Source of the DNA: Triangularia verruculosa
Lineage: Eukaryota > Ascomycota > Sordariomycetes > Sordariales > Podosporaceae
Reading direction: 5' to 3'
Assembly (NCBI GenBank): GCA_033296885.1
Contig: MU863894.1
Coordinates: 124,001-188,000 of the forward strand
DNA length: 64,000 nucleotides
This document shows positions 19,850 to 32,700 of the stretch, one piece after another; positions within the stretch are counted from its first letter, which is position 1; each line of letters begins with the position of its first letter. Both the position numbers and the translations under genes were made by a program. The notes beneath the pieces were generated by a model. That model was not told the origin of the DNA and did not search any database. It worked only from the letters and a program-made list of their open reading frames with translations.

Positions 19850-22800
19850 ATGAACGGCACTTCCAACCTGACGCCGGCAGTTCGCACCAAGCGCAAGGAA
19901 CCTCCCCACGCACTTGATGCCCGCCATTCAAAGCATCATCGCGCCAATGGCGACCTCGACACTAGTGGCGGCGAGAACACCCCGGACAGACCCGGTGGCA
20001 GCTTTATCGAGCCCGAGTACGAAGAATTCGATGAGAAGCTAGCCGCCTTGCTCCCAGCTGGTGCTGATACTGCCGAATGGCAAGAAACCATCCAGCGAGT
20101 GGTACGCAATGTTGTGTCGATCCGCTTTTGTCAGACCTGTAGTTTCGACACGGATCCCGCCTTGACCAGCGAGGCGACAGGATTCGTGGTGGATGCAGAG
20201 AGAGGGTCAGTTGTTGCGCTTGTCTCTGATCATCTTGGTGTGTGCTAACTCCAGGGCCTATCATAGATACATATTGACCAATCGCCATGTGGTCGGGTCC
20301 GGACCTTTCTGGGGTTACTGTGTGTTTGACAACCATGAAGAGGTGGACGCCTATCCCGTCTATCGCGATCCTGTGCATGACTTCGGCATTCTCAAGTTCG
20401 ACCCCAAAGCAATCAAGTACATGCCTGTGGAGGCGCTCCAACTTCGGCCAGACCTGGCAAAGGTTGGAATTGAGATCAGAGTGGTCGGTAACGATGCTGG
20501 AGAAAAGCTAAGTATTCTGTCCGGTGTCATCAGTAGACTGGACCGGAACGCACCAGAGTACGGTGAGGGCTATAGCGATTTCAACACATGTTACTACCAA
20601 GCCAGTGCCGCAGCCAGCGGCGGTTCATCGGGCAGTCCTGTTGTCGACATTGATGGGTATGCAGTGGCGCTTCAGGCAGGTGGAAGAAGCGATGGTGCTG
20701 CCACAGATTACTTCCTTCCTTTAGACCGACCTCTTCGAGCGCTCAAGTGCCTGCAGGAAGGAAAGCCCATCACCCGTGGAGACATTCAGACCCAGTTCAT
20801 TCTTAAGCCGTTTGACGAGTGTCGGAGACTGGGTCTGACCCCAGAGTGGGAGGCTCAAGTGCGTGAGAAATTTCCCAAAGAGACCAACATGCTAGTGGCC
20901 GAGATCATTCTTCCCGATGGTCCCTCGCACAAGAAGATCGAGGAAGGCGATGTCCTGATCAAGGTCAATGGGGAAATGCTGACCCAGTTCATTCGTCTGG
21001 ATGATATTCTGGATTCCAGCGTCGGAGATACCGTCAAGCTTCTGGTGTTGCGTGGCGGGGAGGAGGTGGAAGTGGAGGTTGAGGTTGGCAACTTGCACAA
21101 GATTACCCCCGACCGATTCGTCTCGGTGGCGGGTGGCAGCTTTCACGAGTTGTCGTATCAACAAGCCCGCCTCTACGGTGTATCCTGCAAGGGCGTCTAT
21201 GTCTGTGAGGCCGGCGGCTCCTGGCGCTTTGAGAGTTCCGAGTGTGGGTGGCTGATTCAGACGGTCGACCATAAGAAGACGCCTGACCTGGATACCTTCA
21301 TTGACGTCATGAAGGGGATTCCGGATAAGTCCAGGGTCGTTGTCACATATAAGCATCTACGCGACCTGCATACTCTGAATACCACCATCATCTTTGTTGA
21401 CCGTCACTGGGCCAAGAAGATGAAGTTGGCCGTCAGAAATGACGAAACCGGACTATGGGACTTTACGAATCTCGCCGACCCCCTCCTACCTATTCCTCCG
21501 GTTCCCACAAAGGCCAAGTTCATTCAGCTAGAGCACACATCGCACCCGGCAGTCGCGGATTTGGTTCGAAGCTTCGTTCATGTTCAGTGCACCCTTCCTG
21601 TCAAGCTGGACGGCTTCCCAAAGAACAGGAAGTGGGGGATGGGTCTCGTGGTGGATGCAGACAAGGGCCTTGTGGTGATCTCGCGGGCCATTGTCCCATA
21701 CGACCTCTGTGACATCAGCATCACCATTGCTGATTCCATCGTGGTCGAGGGCAAGATAGTCTTCCTTCATCCCCTGCAAAACTATGCCATCGTTCAGTAC
21801 GACCCCAAGCTAGTCGGGGCCCCGGTTTTGAGCGCCAAACTGGGGACTGAGCAAATCAGCCAAGGCGCCTCGACGTACTTCATCGGCTATAACAGAATAG
21901 GCCGAATTGTCCACGCGGCCACTACTGTCACCGAGAGCTTTGCGGTAACAATCCCGGCCAACTCGGGAGCACCTCGGTACCGTGCCGTGAATTTCGACGC
22001 CATCACCGTGGACACTAATCTCAGTGGACAGTGCGGCAGCGGTGTTTTGGTTGCACAAGACGGTACCGTGCAAGCTCTGTGGCTGACATACCTGGGTGAG
22101 CGTTCTCACTCTACTCACAGGGATGAGGAGTACCACCTCGGCCTCGCCACTCCCACTCTTTTGCCTGTTCTCAGACAGATCCAAGAGGGCACTGTTCTCA
22201 AGCTCCGGATGCTGCCAGTCGAACTCCGTGCTGTGCAGATGCTTCAGGCACGTTTGATGGGGGTCTCAGAGGAGTGGATCGAGAAGGTTTCGGTGGCCAA
22301 CACGGCTCACCATCAGCTCTTTATGGTCACCAAGCGCACGTGTGAGCGTGTGGAAGATGAGGAGGCGCCAACTCTACTCGAGGGAGACATTCTCTTGACC
22401 CTGAATGGCAAGATGATCACCAGAATATCGGATCTTGATGTCATGTATGCCAACGAGTTCCTGGACGCTGTCATCGTTCGCGACTGCGAGGAGCTCAAGT
22501 TGAAGCTACCCACAGTGGCAGCGGATGATGTCGAGACGAACCGGGCAATTTCGTTCTGCGGTGCAATCATTCATAGGCCACACCATGCCGTCAGGCAACA
22601 AATCAGCAAGCTGTTTAGTGAGGTTTATGTATCTGCTAGGACTCGGGGATCTCCTGCATACCAATACGGGCTGGCGCCAACCAACTTCATCACGCACGTC
22701 AATAACAAGCCGACGCCGGATCTGGAAAGCTTCCTGGCTGCGGTTGTCAAGATTCCTGACAATACCTGTAAGTTTCTTTCTGGCATATTTCATTTGGTGG

Positions 22801-23049
22801 CTATTAATTCTAACACGTGCTGCAGACTTCCGCATGAGGGCAGTGACCTTTGACAGCGTTCCGTGGATGGTCACTATGAAGAAGAACGAGCATTACTTCC
22901 CCACTGTGGAGCTCATCAAGGACTCCAAGGAGGAGACTGGGTGGCGGAGAGTCACTTACGAAGGCGGCGGAAAGGTAGTTCAAGGTGAAGGAGAGGATGG
23001 GGTTGTGCCTGTCCCTGGAGATGCTGGGGATATGGAAGTGGACGGCTAG
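19850..23049 (+). CDS. NMA111: HtrA-family nuclear serine protease Nma111
   Basis: Three exons (19850-20205, 20267-22767, 22826-23049) give 1,026 residues, the usual length for Nma111. A trypsin-like protease domain comes first, with His at about 126 (TNRHVVG), Asp at about 157 (VHDFGILKFD) and Ser at about 240 (GGSSGSPV). PDZ modules and a second, degenerate protease-PDZ unit follow, as in the yeast protein. Nma111 is a nuclear HtrA protease linked to heat tolerance and apoptosis-like death. The N-terminal TKRKEPP patch could be a nuclear signal. The first acceptor is CATAG at 20262-20266, not the earlier CAG, because only this joins in frame to YILTNRHVV. Confidence 0.94.
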
Positions 23050-24230
23050 GGTTGTCTCATTGGAGTGGGCTTAACGGACTGGGCCTGGCTTATTCTTATT
23101 ATTTGCAGACAATTGGCTGAAACAATCCGGGTTGGGGCGTTTACAGAGCGCAGTTGTGACGTGGGAAGCCACCAGGCAAAATAACTCTGAACACACCATG
23201 GTCAGGAAAAGATGGTCCTAGGGGGGTGTCTGCTTATGTACAAATATTCAGCCAATAACCGGGTTTATGGCTTTAGACATGAATGAACCTTGAAGCTATG
23301 CGATGAACAATCAAACTTGGCGCTACTGATGAGGTTCCAAAGCCGATGAAGACACTCAACTGAGTACTTTTAAGGTATCATTTCATGCAGGTCATTGCTA
23401 GGATGTATTTTTTGACCTCCTTGAATGCCAAGCATGTTGGTTGCGAGCCTCGGAATCATAAGGGGTCTAGCAAGGCTGTCAGGCAGCGGTCCCCGCCACC
23501 ATACCACATCGTTCGAGAGCAAGGATGAAAAAATCCTGGATGCAACAGGGCAGATGTAAAACACCTGAGCATATAGGATCAAATAGGCAGGCACCTGCCA
23601 GGTAAATTGTGATTCAAATGAAGGCGGTCCCACAAACGCACAAGTTCCATACATATCCTATCTGGATGTGGTAGTCACTCACAGCCAACTCACTATTTTT
23701 ATTGCTAGTATATAATGGAGGATGCGACCTTTTCTTCCCCTGCTTTCGTTCCTCCTTGCTTGTGGTTTTTCCTTCTACATTGATTTTGTGCCCACCCACT
23801 TATCAATTGTCTCCTGCCCCTCCTGAAACCGACTGACCTGGACTTGTCTGCGCAACTCCATTGGGAGAACATCGTGAGTATGATCCTCTCGCGTTTCTTC
23901 GGGCTCGGCACGAACTCCGTTTGATGAAAAATACACCTATTAGGTGGCCTGTCTTATGGAACAGGTGAAGAGTGTTGGGGTCTGCGATTCCTCGCTCTTT
24001 CCCTCCAAGTGAACCTCTGGACGCCAGAGCGGAAAGTTCAGACTCGCGGGCACACCCTCCCTACCTTCCTGTTCGACTCGACACCTATCCAGGTGTAAAA
24101 ATGACGAGATTCTTCGAGTTCTCCTCTTCGCCTTCATTCCTGAGCTAAACCTTTTCTTCCAGAACGACGGTGTGCCCCTCAACTTCTGTGCTTTGATCCG
24201 CGCCGAGCTCAGCATACGGACACAGCAATC
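23050..24230. other. Intergenic NMA111 to MARVEL-like gene
   Basis: About 1.2 kb with no supported coding region; short minus-strand frames lack recognisable features. Must include the terminator of NMA111 and the promoter and leader of the next gene. Confidence 0.5.
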
Positions 24231-24946
24231 ATGGATCTCCCCAAGGCACTCACTGCGGTGCTTCGATTCCTCCAGGTTAGACATCTCCCATGCGCCGCCG
24301 TACCCCTATTTCTCTTTTAGGCGCTGTGTTGCTGATGACGAATCCCGAGCATAGCTTCTGCTGTCAATCACCATCCTGGCCCTGACCCTCACCTTCCTCA
24401 AGGCGCAGGTATACGGCGACGTCCCCGTTACCACCAAGTTCACCGTTTTCGTGGCCGCTTTCACCATCGTCATCGCAGTGTTGAACCTTGCCGGCACTAT
24501 CTGGTGGACATGGCTTGAGGACCTTTTGCCAACCATTGTCCTGCTGGGATTGGACGGTGTTGCGGCATTGCTGCTCATCGCAGCCGGGATTGTGAGTGCT
24601 TCCCCATCCCTGGTGCTTAGAATCGGGATACTGATGTGGAGGAAACATTCAGGCTTGGACAGTGGGCCTCAAAGATGCTCAATCTTGCTCGAATTACGAG
24701 AAAATGTATCTTACCGCGCTCATCAACGGCGGCACAGTCGACGTGGGTGGTGAAATCCCATTTATTGGTGTTGCAAACGAAGATGATACGCACGAAGCGC
24801 TCTTCAACAGGTTACAGGGATTATGCAAGAAGGCCACCGCAAACCAAAGCTTGATGTTCGTGGTTGGCGCAGCCTTTTGCGGTGGACTGATCGCGTTGAG
24901 ACTGTGGAGGCACAAAAGGGGCGGGCAGAAAGTGACTTATGTGTAA
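24231..24946 (+). CDS. Four-helix MARVEL-like membrane protein
   Basis: Three exons (24231-24275, 24355-24591, 24653-24946) give 191 residues. Four hydrophobic segments are visible: LLLSITILALTLTFL, FTVFVAAFTIVIAVLNLAG, LPTIVLLGLDGVAALLLIAA and SLMFVVGAAFCGGLIAL. A loop with paired Cys (SCSNYEKMYL) lies between helices three and four, and a basic tail (RLWRHKRGGQK) ends the protein. The layout resembles fungal MARVEL-domain proteins, which organise plasma-membrane domains. Family assignment rests on topology only; the specific function is unknown. The first exon encodes just 15 residues, and both joins keep phase 0. Confidence 0.72.
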
Positions 24947-25136
24947 CCATTCCTAATCGACCTCTGGGTTACACGCACGGCAAAATCAATTAATGAAGAG
25001 GGGGTTTTGAAGGGATAACGGCCGACATAATGATGAGGGATCTAGTGCGAACGAATTATGGTATTAAAACTATGCAATGTATTTTCATCCGGCTCCTTTC
25101 TCTTGCAATCCGGTCTCTTGTCCCCAAATGCTCAAA

Positions 25137-27631
25137 TCACAGAAGCAGATCCGCATTGTTTGGTTGCCCCTGGGCAGAGTAGACTGGTACCTGGGCGTCG
25201 AACTGATTGACGACGTAGCCACCTCCATGCCCCTGATCCCCAAATCCATCATGTTGTCTGGTGTGCTGTTGCGCAAAGTACGCATCCGCATCCGAAACAG
25301 CGGCGCTCATATTCCCCTGCCTCTGCGGCGCCTTGTCACCACCAAACCCGAGCCCGCTCAAGCTCTTGTTTCCGTCATCTCCTGCCTGCCTCAGTCCAGG
25401 AACGGCAACCTCTTGACGTTGCAGGCACGGACTGTCGTGCAACTTCTTTGGCCGCGCGTTCCTAAACACCGTCTGTACCGGCTTGAGATACACTGTCGCC
25501 AGCGTGCCCACGTTCAGACACATCTCCTCGAGGGTTTGCGGGTCGAGCTTTTCGCTCTCGGCAGTGATGGCTGGCTTCTCCCCCATGACCACCCGCTTAG
25601 CCGCTTCCATGTCCGTCGACAGCAGTCTCCAGTACATGTACGCTCTGTCTCGCAGGTCAGGGTTGTCCGTCTCTTCCGTGGCCCACTTGAGGACCTTGGG
25701 AACCAGATCCTGCCCCTTTGTTGGTCTCTGGATGAACAGCTTGACGGTAGCTGTGAGCAAGGCAAGTTGGACCTCCACTGGCTCTTCGGCAAAGGAATCC
25801 AAAAAGTCTTCCAGCAGCACGTCGGAATTCTCAATGCGGGAGGCATACTGACCAATGACCCACACCATCGCCGCCTTTGCCTCTGGCTCGTCCAGGCTGT
25901 CGAGATGCTCGCACAAGGTGCCGATGATGGACTCGTACTGGTTGGGGTACTTGCGGAAAATGTTGCGAATGACCACAGTGGCCTCTTGCACAATGTAGGT
26001 GACCTTGGTGGAAACCAACTCCAACAATAAATTGATGCACCGGCGCGCGGCTGGCTCGATCTTGATGGCGAGCTTGCCGATGGCCCTGACAGCTTTCCGA
26101 ACAAAGTGAACGTCGATTTCGGTGGCGTACTCTCGCAGTTCGGTCAAGACCTCGTCAATGTTCTTTTCGTTGGCCAGCATAAAGATCAGCTCGAGCTTGG
26201 TGACCTTGACGTAGATTGGATCGTTGTATTTGCAGAAAAAGACGCGGATATCGTTTCGCAGGACTTCAGGGCGGCGCTGAAGGATCAGCAAGGCGTTCCG
26301 CAGAGCCAGATACTGAACCTCGGGTCCCTTGGCCAAGAGAGTAACGAGTGGTGGCGACAGTTTCCGACAAAGGGCGGAAATCTGCTTTTGGTCGGCAATA
26401 TAGTTCATCAGGTACAAAATCACTCTGATACAAGTGAGGACAACTGCCGAGTTGGAGTGCGAGAGCCGAGGAGCAATGCGCTCAGCCAGCAACGTAGCTT
26501 CTCCAGACTCTTGGGGCACATACGACATGAGCGCTTCCAAGATGTATGTCTGGCCCCATCTGTCAGAGCTGTTAGCACCTCTAGTTTCGGACGCATATGA
26601 ATCCCAAGACCTACTCTGAGCAATCTGGCAGAATGGCAACCATCTTGGACGCGTTGCTATAGTCGATGGTAAGTTTGATCGCGTCGCTTCTCTCCCATAT
26701 ATCCATCAAGCCGGCAAGCGCACTGGCCACCACTGTTGGGTTATCGTCCCTGAGTAGGCTGTTTAATCTGTCGATGAGATCCGACTTCTCCACCATATGC
26801 CTGTCGTGATCATACAGCTTGGCAACGGTATACGCGGCTGTCTTGCGCACATACGGATCGGGGTCACGAAGAAGATGCTTGACAATGGGTACCGTCGCCT
26901 CAACAAACTCCCGTACATGGATATAAGACATGGTCCGCAGAGCCAACGCCCGGACAAGAGGGTTTGGGTCTTCCATGTCCTACTCATCACATCAGCACAT
27001 CAACACCTAAGAGGGGAAAACGGGGCCAACCCACATGTTCCAAAACCGGGATTGCTTTCACTGCCACCTCGGGGCGCATTCGAGCATAGTTAACTAGGAA
27101 CAAAAAGCACATCTTCTTGATCTCGAGGTTCTGAATGCCCATGCACCCGATGATGTCTGGAAACAGAGCCACCATGTCATTATTGCTCATGGTCATGTTG
27201 GCAACGATCTTTTTCAAGGCGATTTTCTTTGTCGTGAAGTTCTTATCCTTCTTGCTGCCGCTGTTCAGCTCGAGGCGAAGCTCGGCGACTTTGCCCTGGG
27301 GTCTTTGTAAGTACGTGGACGGAGGAAGATATGCCATGAACATGTTGACAGCTTGGTGTTCATGAAACTGGCTTCGACTTGGGATGGATGACAGAAGCGA
27401 TGTGTGTTGAAGCTCGATGAGGGGCAAGGAATGCAAGGTAGCAACACGGAATGCGACAAGGCGACGATATCGCCCTCAGCCAGTTACCCAGCAAGCCATC
27501 CATACAGCTTGGTAGGGTAAGATAGCTCCTCCGCCTTCCCCCCCCACAAACCCGAACCATGACCGCGAAACAAGGGATTGTGTGCTTACCCGAGCAAAAA
27601 GCTTCGAATCTCCTCCCTGTGCGCTGGCCAT
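25137..27631 (-). CDS. APL1: AP-2 adaptor complex beta subunit
   Basis: Four exons (27631-27590, 27295-27035, 26979-26615, 26559-25137) give 696 residues. It is an adaptin trunk of helical repeats, with hallmarks EDPNPLVRALALRTM, DPYVRKTAAYTVAKLYD, VQYLALRNALLILQRRPE, KYNDPIYVKVTKLE and NPDLRDRAYMYWRLLS. The start (SKLFARGKVAEL) and the segment around VYLKPVQTVFRNARPKKL resemble yeast Apl1 more than Apl2, favouring AP-2 over AP-1. After the trunk there is only a short, low-complexity tail, so the C-terminal ear domain of animal beta-adaptins is absent. AP-2 acts at the plasma membrane in endocytosis and, in filamentous fungi, in polar growth. Confidence 0.9.
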
Positions 27632-28405
27632 GTTGACTGTCTCGGATTCTTCCTTTTGCTCTCTCAAGGGTTGATATAATACGCCGACGGGGCGGACCCC
27701 TCACACCAAATCCCGTAAGTGCTCTCCCTTCGTCGTCGTTTTTTGTATCTTTTGCTGTCGCTGATGGACGCGCCAAGCTGTAAATGGATGTAGGGAGCTT
27801 CGAAATCCAACAAGTCGATCGCCTGACCGGTCCGGATTCGCGTGAGGAGCTCAATCTTGGAGCGTCAAGGTATCGGGGTTCTGATCTCGTCGCGTCGCTG
27901 TATATTCCTATCGTTGCGATGAGCCAAACTGGTGTTGGCTTAAGTACTAGTTCGAAGCCACCGGTATTACCGTCCTTCCCGTTCGATTTGAAACTCGGCA
28001 CAATGTCGGGCTGTCAACGGTCGGGGAAATATTGGCGGACTGAACTGCGGCTCTGCTGGGAGGGGGGGTTTCGATGGAGGCGTTCAATCGGTTCTTATTC
28101 TGTCTATCGAGTCGGGTCGGGTGCCTGCGTGGATCTCTCTTCGGGCAGTTCTTCAGAGGCCCCTGAGAGATTCAAATTGCGCCAGGGCGCAGCCTGGTGG
28201 AGAATGATTCTGTGGGGAGTGGGGGAGTGGGTCCCGTCCGGAACAGCAGGGGCTCCAACGGGAACACCTCAAGCATGGACCGCCAAGAAGCTGCTGAGTC
28301 CCAAAGCACGGGCGCCATTCAATCTTGACATCAACCTTGCACCTTTGAGCTTCACGTCAATCATCCACCATCGCGGCGCGCACTCTTTGGGGCCATCACA
28401 ACACA
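27632..28405. promoter_or_regulatory. Divergent upstream region APL1/EMC4
   Basis: 774 bp between divergent starts. A long plus-strand open frame crosses it and overlaps EMC4 in another frame, but has no protein-like features. No specific operator recognised. Confidence 0.5.
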
Positions 28406-29016
28406 ATGTCAGCTACACCATTACCACCGTGGGCTATGGAGCTCAAGAACCCACCATCATACAAGGCCAGATCCACAATTCCTGACCCCCCTGGCTATCC
28501 CTCCTCACAGCCCTCCAACTCCAAAGTACGTCCCACACCTCTCTCGACTTTCCTCCCTCTAGCTCCTGACTAACCGCTGTCTCCGTATTGTAGAAAGACA
28601 AGAAATCCGTCCCAAAACGCGACCCCCCATCCTCTGAAGAAATGGACACACTCAAACTCAAAAAGGCGTGGGAGGTGGCCCTGGCCCCTATCAAGTCCCT
28701 ACCAATGACCGCCATCATGATGTACATGTCCGGCAACTCGCTTCAAATTTTCAGCATCATGATGATTGTTATGGCCTTCAAGAACCCCATTATGGGTATC
28801 CTCGGCACAAACCAGGCGTTTGAACGGTTCGAGACGGAGACAAACAAGAGCAAGGTCCTCCAGGTGAAGCTGGTGTATGTGATCATGCAATTTGTGGCGC
28901 TTGCGCTGGGTGTTTGGAAGGTGAATGGGATGGGGCTGTTGCCTACGACAAGGAGCGATTGGTTGGCATGGGAGGCGCAGAGGGAGCCGGTCGAATTTGC
29001 TGTGCCCGGGTTATAA
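28406..29016 (+). CDS. EMC4: ER membrane complex subunit 4
   Basis: Two exons (28406-28525 and 28594-29016) give 180 residues. The N-terminal tail is Pro-rich (PLPPWAMELKNPP, STIPDPPGYPSS). The Emc4 core follows: LKKAWEVALAPIKSLPMTAI, then MMYMSGNSLQIFSIMMIVMA and a C-terminal hydrophobic segment (LVYVIMQFVALALGVWKVN). Emc4 is part of the EMC insertase that places tail-anchored and multipass proteins in the ER membrane. The intron is phase 0 between two Lys codons, with branch point CTGACTAAC. Length and order match the family. Confidence 0.93.
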
Positions 29017-30214
29017 TGTGTGGAGAATATGGACTAGAAATTAGGCGGGAAGTGTATTATAACAGTTATGAATGGACGGTGTGGATAACAACATATGAAA
29101 TTGTTGTGCTTCAGGGGAGATGAATGCAACTTTCCTGGGATCCCTCCCTTCCTTCAGACCGTCTTAGATTCCGTTTCCGAGTAAGGTACCTGGCAACTAG
29201 GCCACACCAGTCTTGTTGAAAAGGGACAAACGCTTCAATCACGTACTTTGGTTTCTCATTGCTGATGCTTTTCCCCATAGATCGCCATACATTCTCAAAA
29301 CAGGCTCCTGAATGCTTATTGTCTTCAGACATGGCCCAAAGGTTCAGAAGCAAAATCTTCGCCAAACAACAGATTAGCTTAGCTGAGCCATGTGCTTGTC
29401 TTTAATATATATGTGCAGTACGACCAACTAAATTGGAACGGTAGATAGTAGGTACAAGTAAACCAGTACGCTGGTCTGTAACTCGACCCACACGGTAACG
29501 GATTGGTCCAGCTTTCCTTTGTCACGCAGGGAACATACATACATAATCGGTAAACAAGTGCGCAGACAAGTTAAGATTTTTACTAGGTAAATTGAATGAT
29601 ACCGTCCTCTGGTTGCAAGCACTGGACTGAGGGTGACAATGATGCCGTATGATGACCTATAGTCTGATGCGAGAATCAGTCCCATGAGTGGTAGTAGTTC
29701 TATATGTCCGTTCTGGGATATTTGGTTGTTGGAGATATGAACATACAGAAAACTCAACGCTGCATCCTATCGGATATAAGTTGGTCAAGTGAGATACCTG
29801 GTGGTTGGGGAATATGCAGTGTCTGAGGCATGTCTGCACAGTGTAACCAAAGAAAGCACAGACAAGGCCCAATGCTGGGTCCAGGCTGTGACCCCTGGCC
29901 TGCCGAGCTGGAACTAGTACTGACGTATCTGGGTGACGATCGCTGGGGCTGGAGGTGGGATGAACTGCCCTGCCCTCCCTGCATCGTGACGCCTCTCATT
30001 TCCTGCGGTTGACATTGTTTCCTTTTACATTCTCGACCTCACATTCAAACTTACAACATTCAAAGTGTTGCGCATCTTACGAGCTGGTCCGCGGTTGTCA
30101 CTTCCACCAAGATCCGCATTGACTAACAGCTTATCAATTGCTAATTGACGTCACCAAAGTCATCGCGACGCTTTTGAAGTCCACGACAGTCAACACCACA
30201 ACAAGAAAGCCAAA
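29017..30214. other. Intergenic EMC4 to NDE1
   Basis: About 1.2 kb with no supported gene; only short shadow frames. The last 60 bases before NDE1 are A/C-rich, a common type of fungal leader. Confidence 0.5.
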
Positions 30215-32355
30215 ATGCTCGGCTGTCGTCTGTCTCGGCAAGCCGGGCTCAGGACAGTCCATTCATTGTCGCCTCGAGCCAAGCTTTCAGCACACCCGAC
30301 TAGAATAATATCCCCAGCGCAGCGACGTGTCGTTTCTAACATCCCCTCCTCGAGGACCACCGCCCCAGACTTCAGGACATTCTTCACAACATCACCCCTT
30401 ACTTCAACTCACCTGCGGTCATTATCCACCACAGCTCCCAAGCACGCATCCAAACCGGGCCCCAAAGCTCTTAGATACGCTTACCGCTTTGCCGCTTGGT
30501 TTGGGTCTTCTGTATTATTCGTCTCCCTCGGCGTCATCGGTTTTTTTGTATACGATGCTACCACCTACGTTGACCATGCATCCAACAAATCCGATCTTTC
30601 CATCTCACAGCTCGCGCTGAACCCCCGACGAGGTGGGCCCAAGAACCTCCCGATCTTGGAAGCCTTCATCGACGATGAGGACGACGAAGAGCGCAAGCGC
30701 CAAAAGGACAAGCCACGGCTGGTGATTCTAGGTGGCGGGTGGGGCAGTGTGGCTCTACTAAAGGAGCTTAACCCAGAGAGTTGGCATGTCACTGTTGTCA
30801 GCCCCACCAATTACTTTCTGTTTACGCCCATGCTACCTTCTGCCACGGTGGGGACGCTAGGTTTGAGGAGCTTGGTCGAGCCGATACGAAGGATCATCCA
30901 CGGTGTCAGAGGGCGCTTCTTGCGGGCGAAGGCTGAGGATGTGGATTTCAGTGCGAGGCTGGTGGAAGTCAGCCAAGTTGATTGCCACGGTGTTGAGCAG
31001 AGGTTCTATGTGCCTTACGACAAGTTAGTAGTGGCAGTAGGCTCGGTGACAAACCCTCACGGAGTCAAGGGCTTGGAACATTGCCACTTCCTCAAGGATA
31101 TCAGGGATGCCCGAGAGATCCGGAACAAGATCATTCACAACTTGGAGCTGGCGTGCCTGCCGACGACAACTGATGAAGACCGAAAGAGGTTGCTGTCATT
31201 CGTAGTCAGTGGAGGCGGGCCAACCGGTGTGGAATTCGCGGCCGAGCTATATGATCTGTTAAATGAGGATCTGATCCAGTTGTTCCCAAGGTTGTTGAGA
31301 AACGAGATTTCGGTCCACCTGATCCAGAGCAGGGACCACATCCTCAACACATATGATGAGACACTTTCTACCTACGCCGAGGACAGGTTCGCTAGGGACC
31401 AGGTTGAAGTGTTGACAAACTCCAGGGTCAGCGAGGTCAGGGAGGACAGCATCGTGTTTACACAAAAGCAAAAGGACGGGACGGTCATCACGAAAGAGCT
31501 CCCCATGGGATTTTGTCTATGGTCTACTGGTGTCTCTCAAGCCGAATTTTGCAAAACTTTGAGCGCAAAATTGGGCAATGCGCAGACCAACAGGCATGCG
31601 CTCGAGACAGACACCCATCTTCGACTGAACGGCACGCCCCTCGGGGATGTGTATGCCATCGGAGACTGTGCCACCGTCCAGAACAACGTTGCCGACCATA
31701 TCATCTCCTTCCTCAGAAGTATTGCCTGGAAACACGGCGTCACCGACCCCGAAAAGCTTTCCCTGCATTTCTCCGACTGGAGAAGCGTGGCAGAACAGGT
31801 CAGGAAGCGGTTTCCCCAGGCCATGGGACATCTGAAGAGGCTGGATAAGCTCTTTGAGGAGTACGACCGTGATCGATCCGGCACTCTAGATTTTGGGGAG
31901 CTGAGAGAGCTGCTGAAGACAATCGACAGCAAGCTGACCAGCTTGCCGGCCACGGCGCAAAGAGCTCACCAACAAGGGTCGTACCTCGCTCACAAGTTTA
32001 ACAAACTGGCGAGGGCGGCTCCAGGGCTCAAGGCCAATGAGATCTCTGATGGCGACGTGGATGCCGCAGTTTACAAGGCTTTCGAGTATAAACACCTGGG
32101 AAGTCTGGCATACGTTGGAAACTCGGCGGTTTTTGACTTGGGGAACGACAGGGGCCGGTTTGCCGGTGGTTTGTGGGCCGTGTATGCTTGGAGGAGCATC
32201 TACTTTGCCCAGAGCGTCAGTCTCAGAACAAGAGTGTTGATGGCTATGGACTGGGGAAAGAGGGCATTGTTTGGAAGAGGTAAGCTGCCCCCGTCTCCAT
32301 GAGAGTGAATTTCGACTGACCAACTGGCGTGAAAATAGATTTGATGAGCTATTGA
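30215..32355 (+). CDS. NDE1: External alternative NAD(P)H dehydrogenase, Ca-binding type
   Basis: Two exons (30215-32279 and 32339-32355) give 693 residues. An Arg/Ser-rich presequence and a membrane segment (about 95-113) precede two dinucleotide folds: GGGWGS at 173-178 for FAD and GGGPTG at 333-338 for NAD(P)H. The residue ending the second beta strand of the latter fold is Gln (about 371, VHLIQ) rather than Glu, which favours NADPH. An EF-hand loop lies at about 551-562 (DRDRSGTLDFGE), so calcium control is likely. The enzyme sits on the outer face of the inner mitochondrial membrane and passes electrons to ubiquinone without pumping protons. The tiny last exon restores the family's C-terminus, GRDLMSY; reading through the intron would give a spurious end. 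Confidence 0.94.
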
Positions 32356-32700
32356 GCCTTCTTTAGCTGAAAGTTATACGGTTCTTGACATGGAGAGATG
32401 GTTACTGCCAAACATGTACATCAAGCCATATTGTACGATAGACCGGTGTTGTGAGTGAGCCTAGCGCGGCGTTATGACAGACAGGAAAGCAGTTTCACCG
32501 TTTCTCTTGTGAATTGGAGCCAACAGGGTCCCAGTAATGACTTTTCACGGTTCAAAGCTCACAGCCAGCAACTGCCAAGGATGAGTGCGTGTGTGTCAGG
32601 TCGGGTGAACTCATTGCGTATATAAACTTGGGACTGATCGGCCCCGGCGCCATGCTACCAAGCCCATGTGCAGACTTCAATCCAGGCCTAATGCGACCAT
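32356..32700. other. Convergent intergenic region NDE1/URK1
   Basis: 345 bp of 3' flanking sequence for two converging genes; nothing else seen. Confidence 0.6.

Noticed and set aside
27784..28485. Plus-strand open frame of 233 codons between APL1 and EMC4
   Set aside because: It overlaps the EMC4 first exon in another frame and has no domain or composition suggesting a protein.
32280..32302. NDE1 ending in KLPPSP by reading through
   Set aside because: A standard intron begins at 32280 and splicing restores the conserved family C-terminus.
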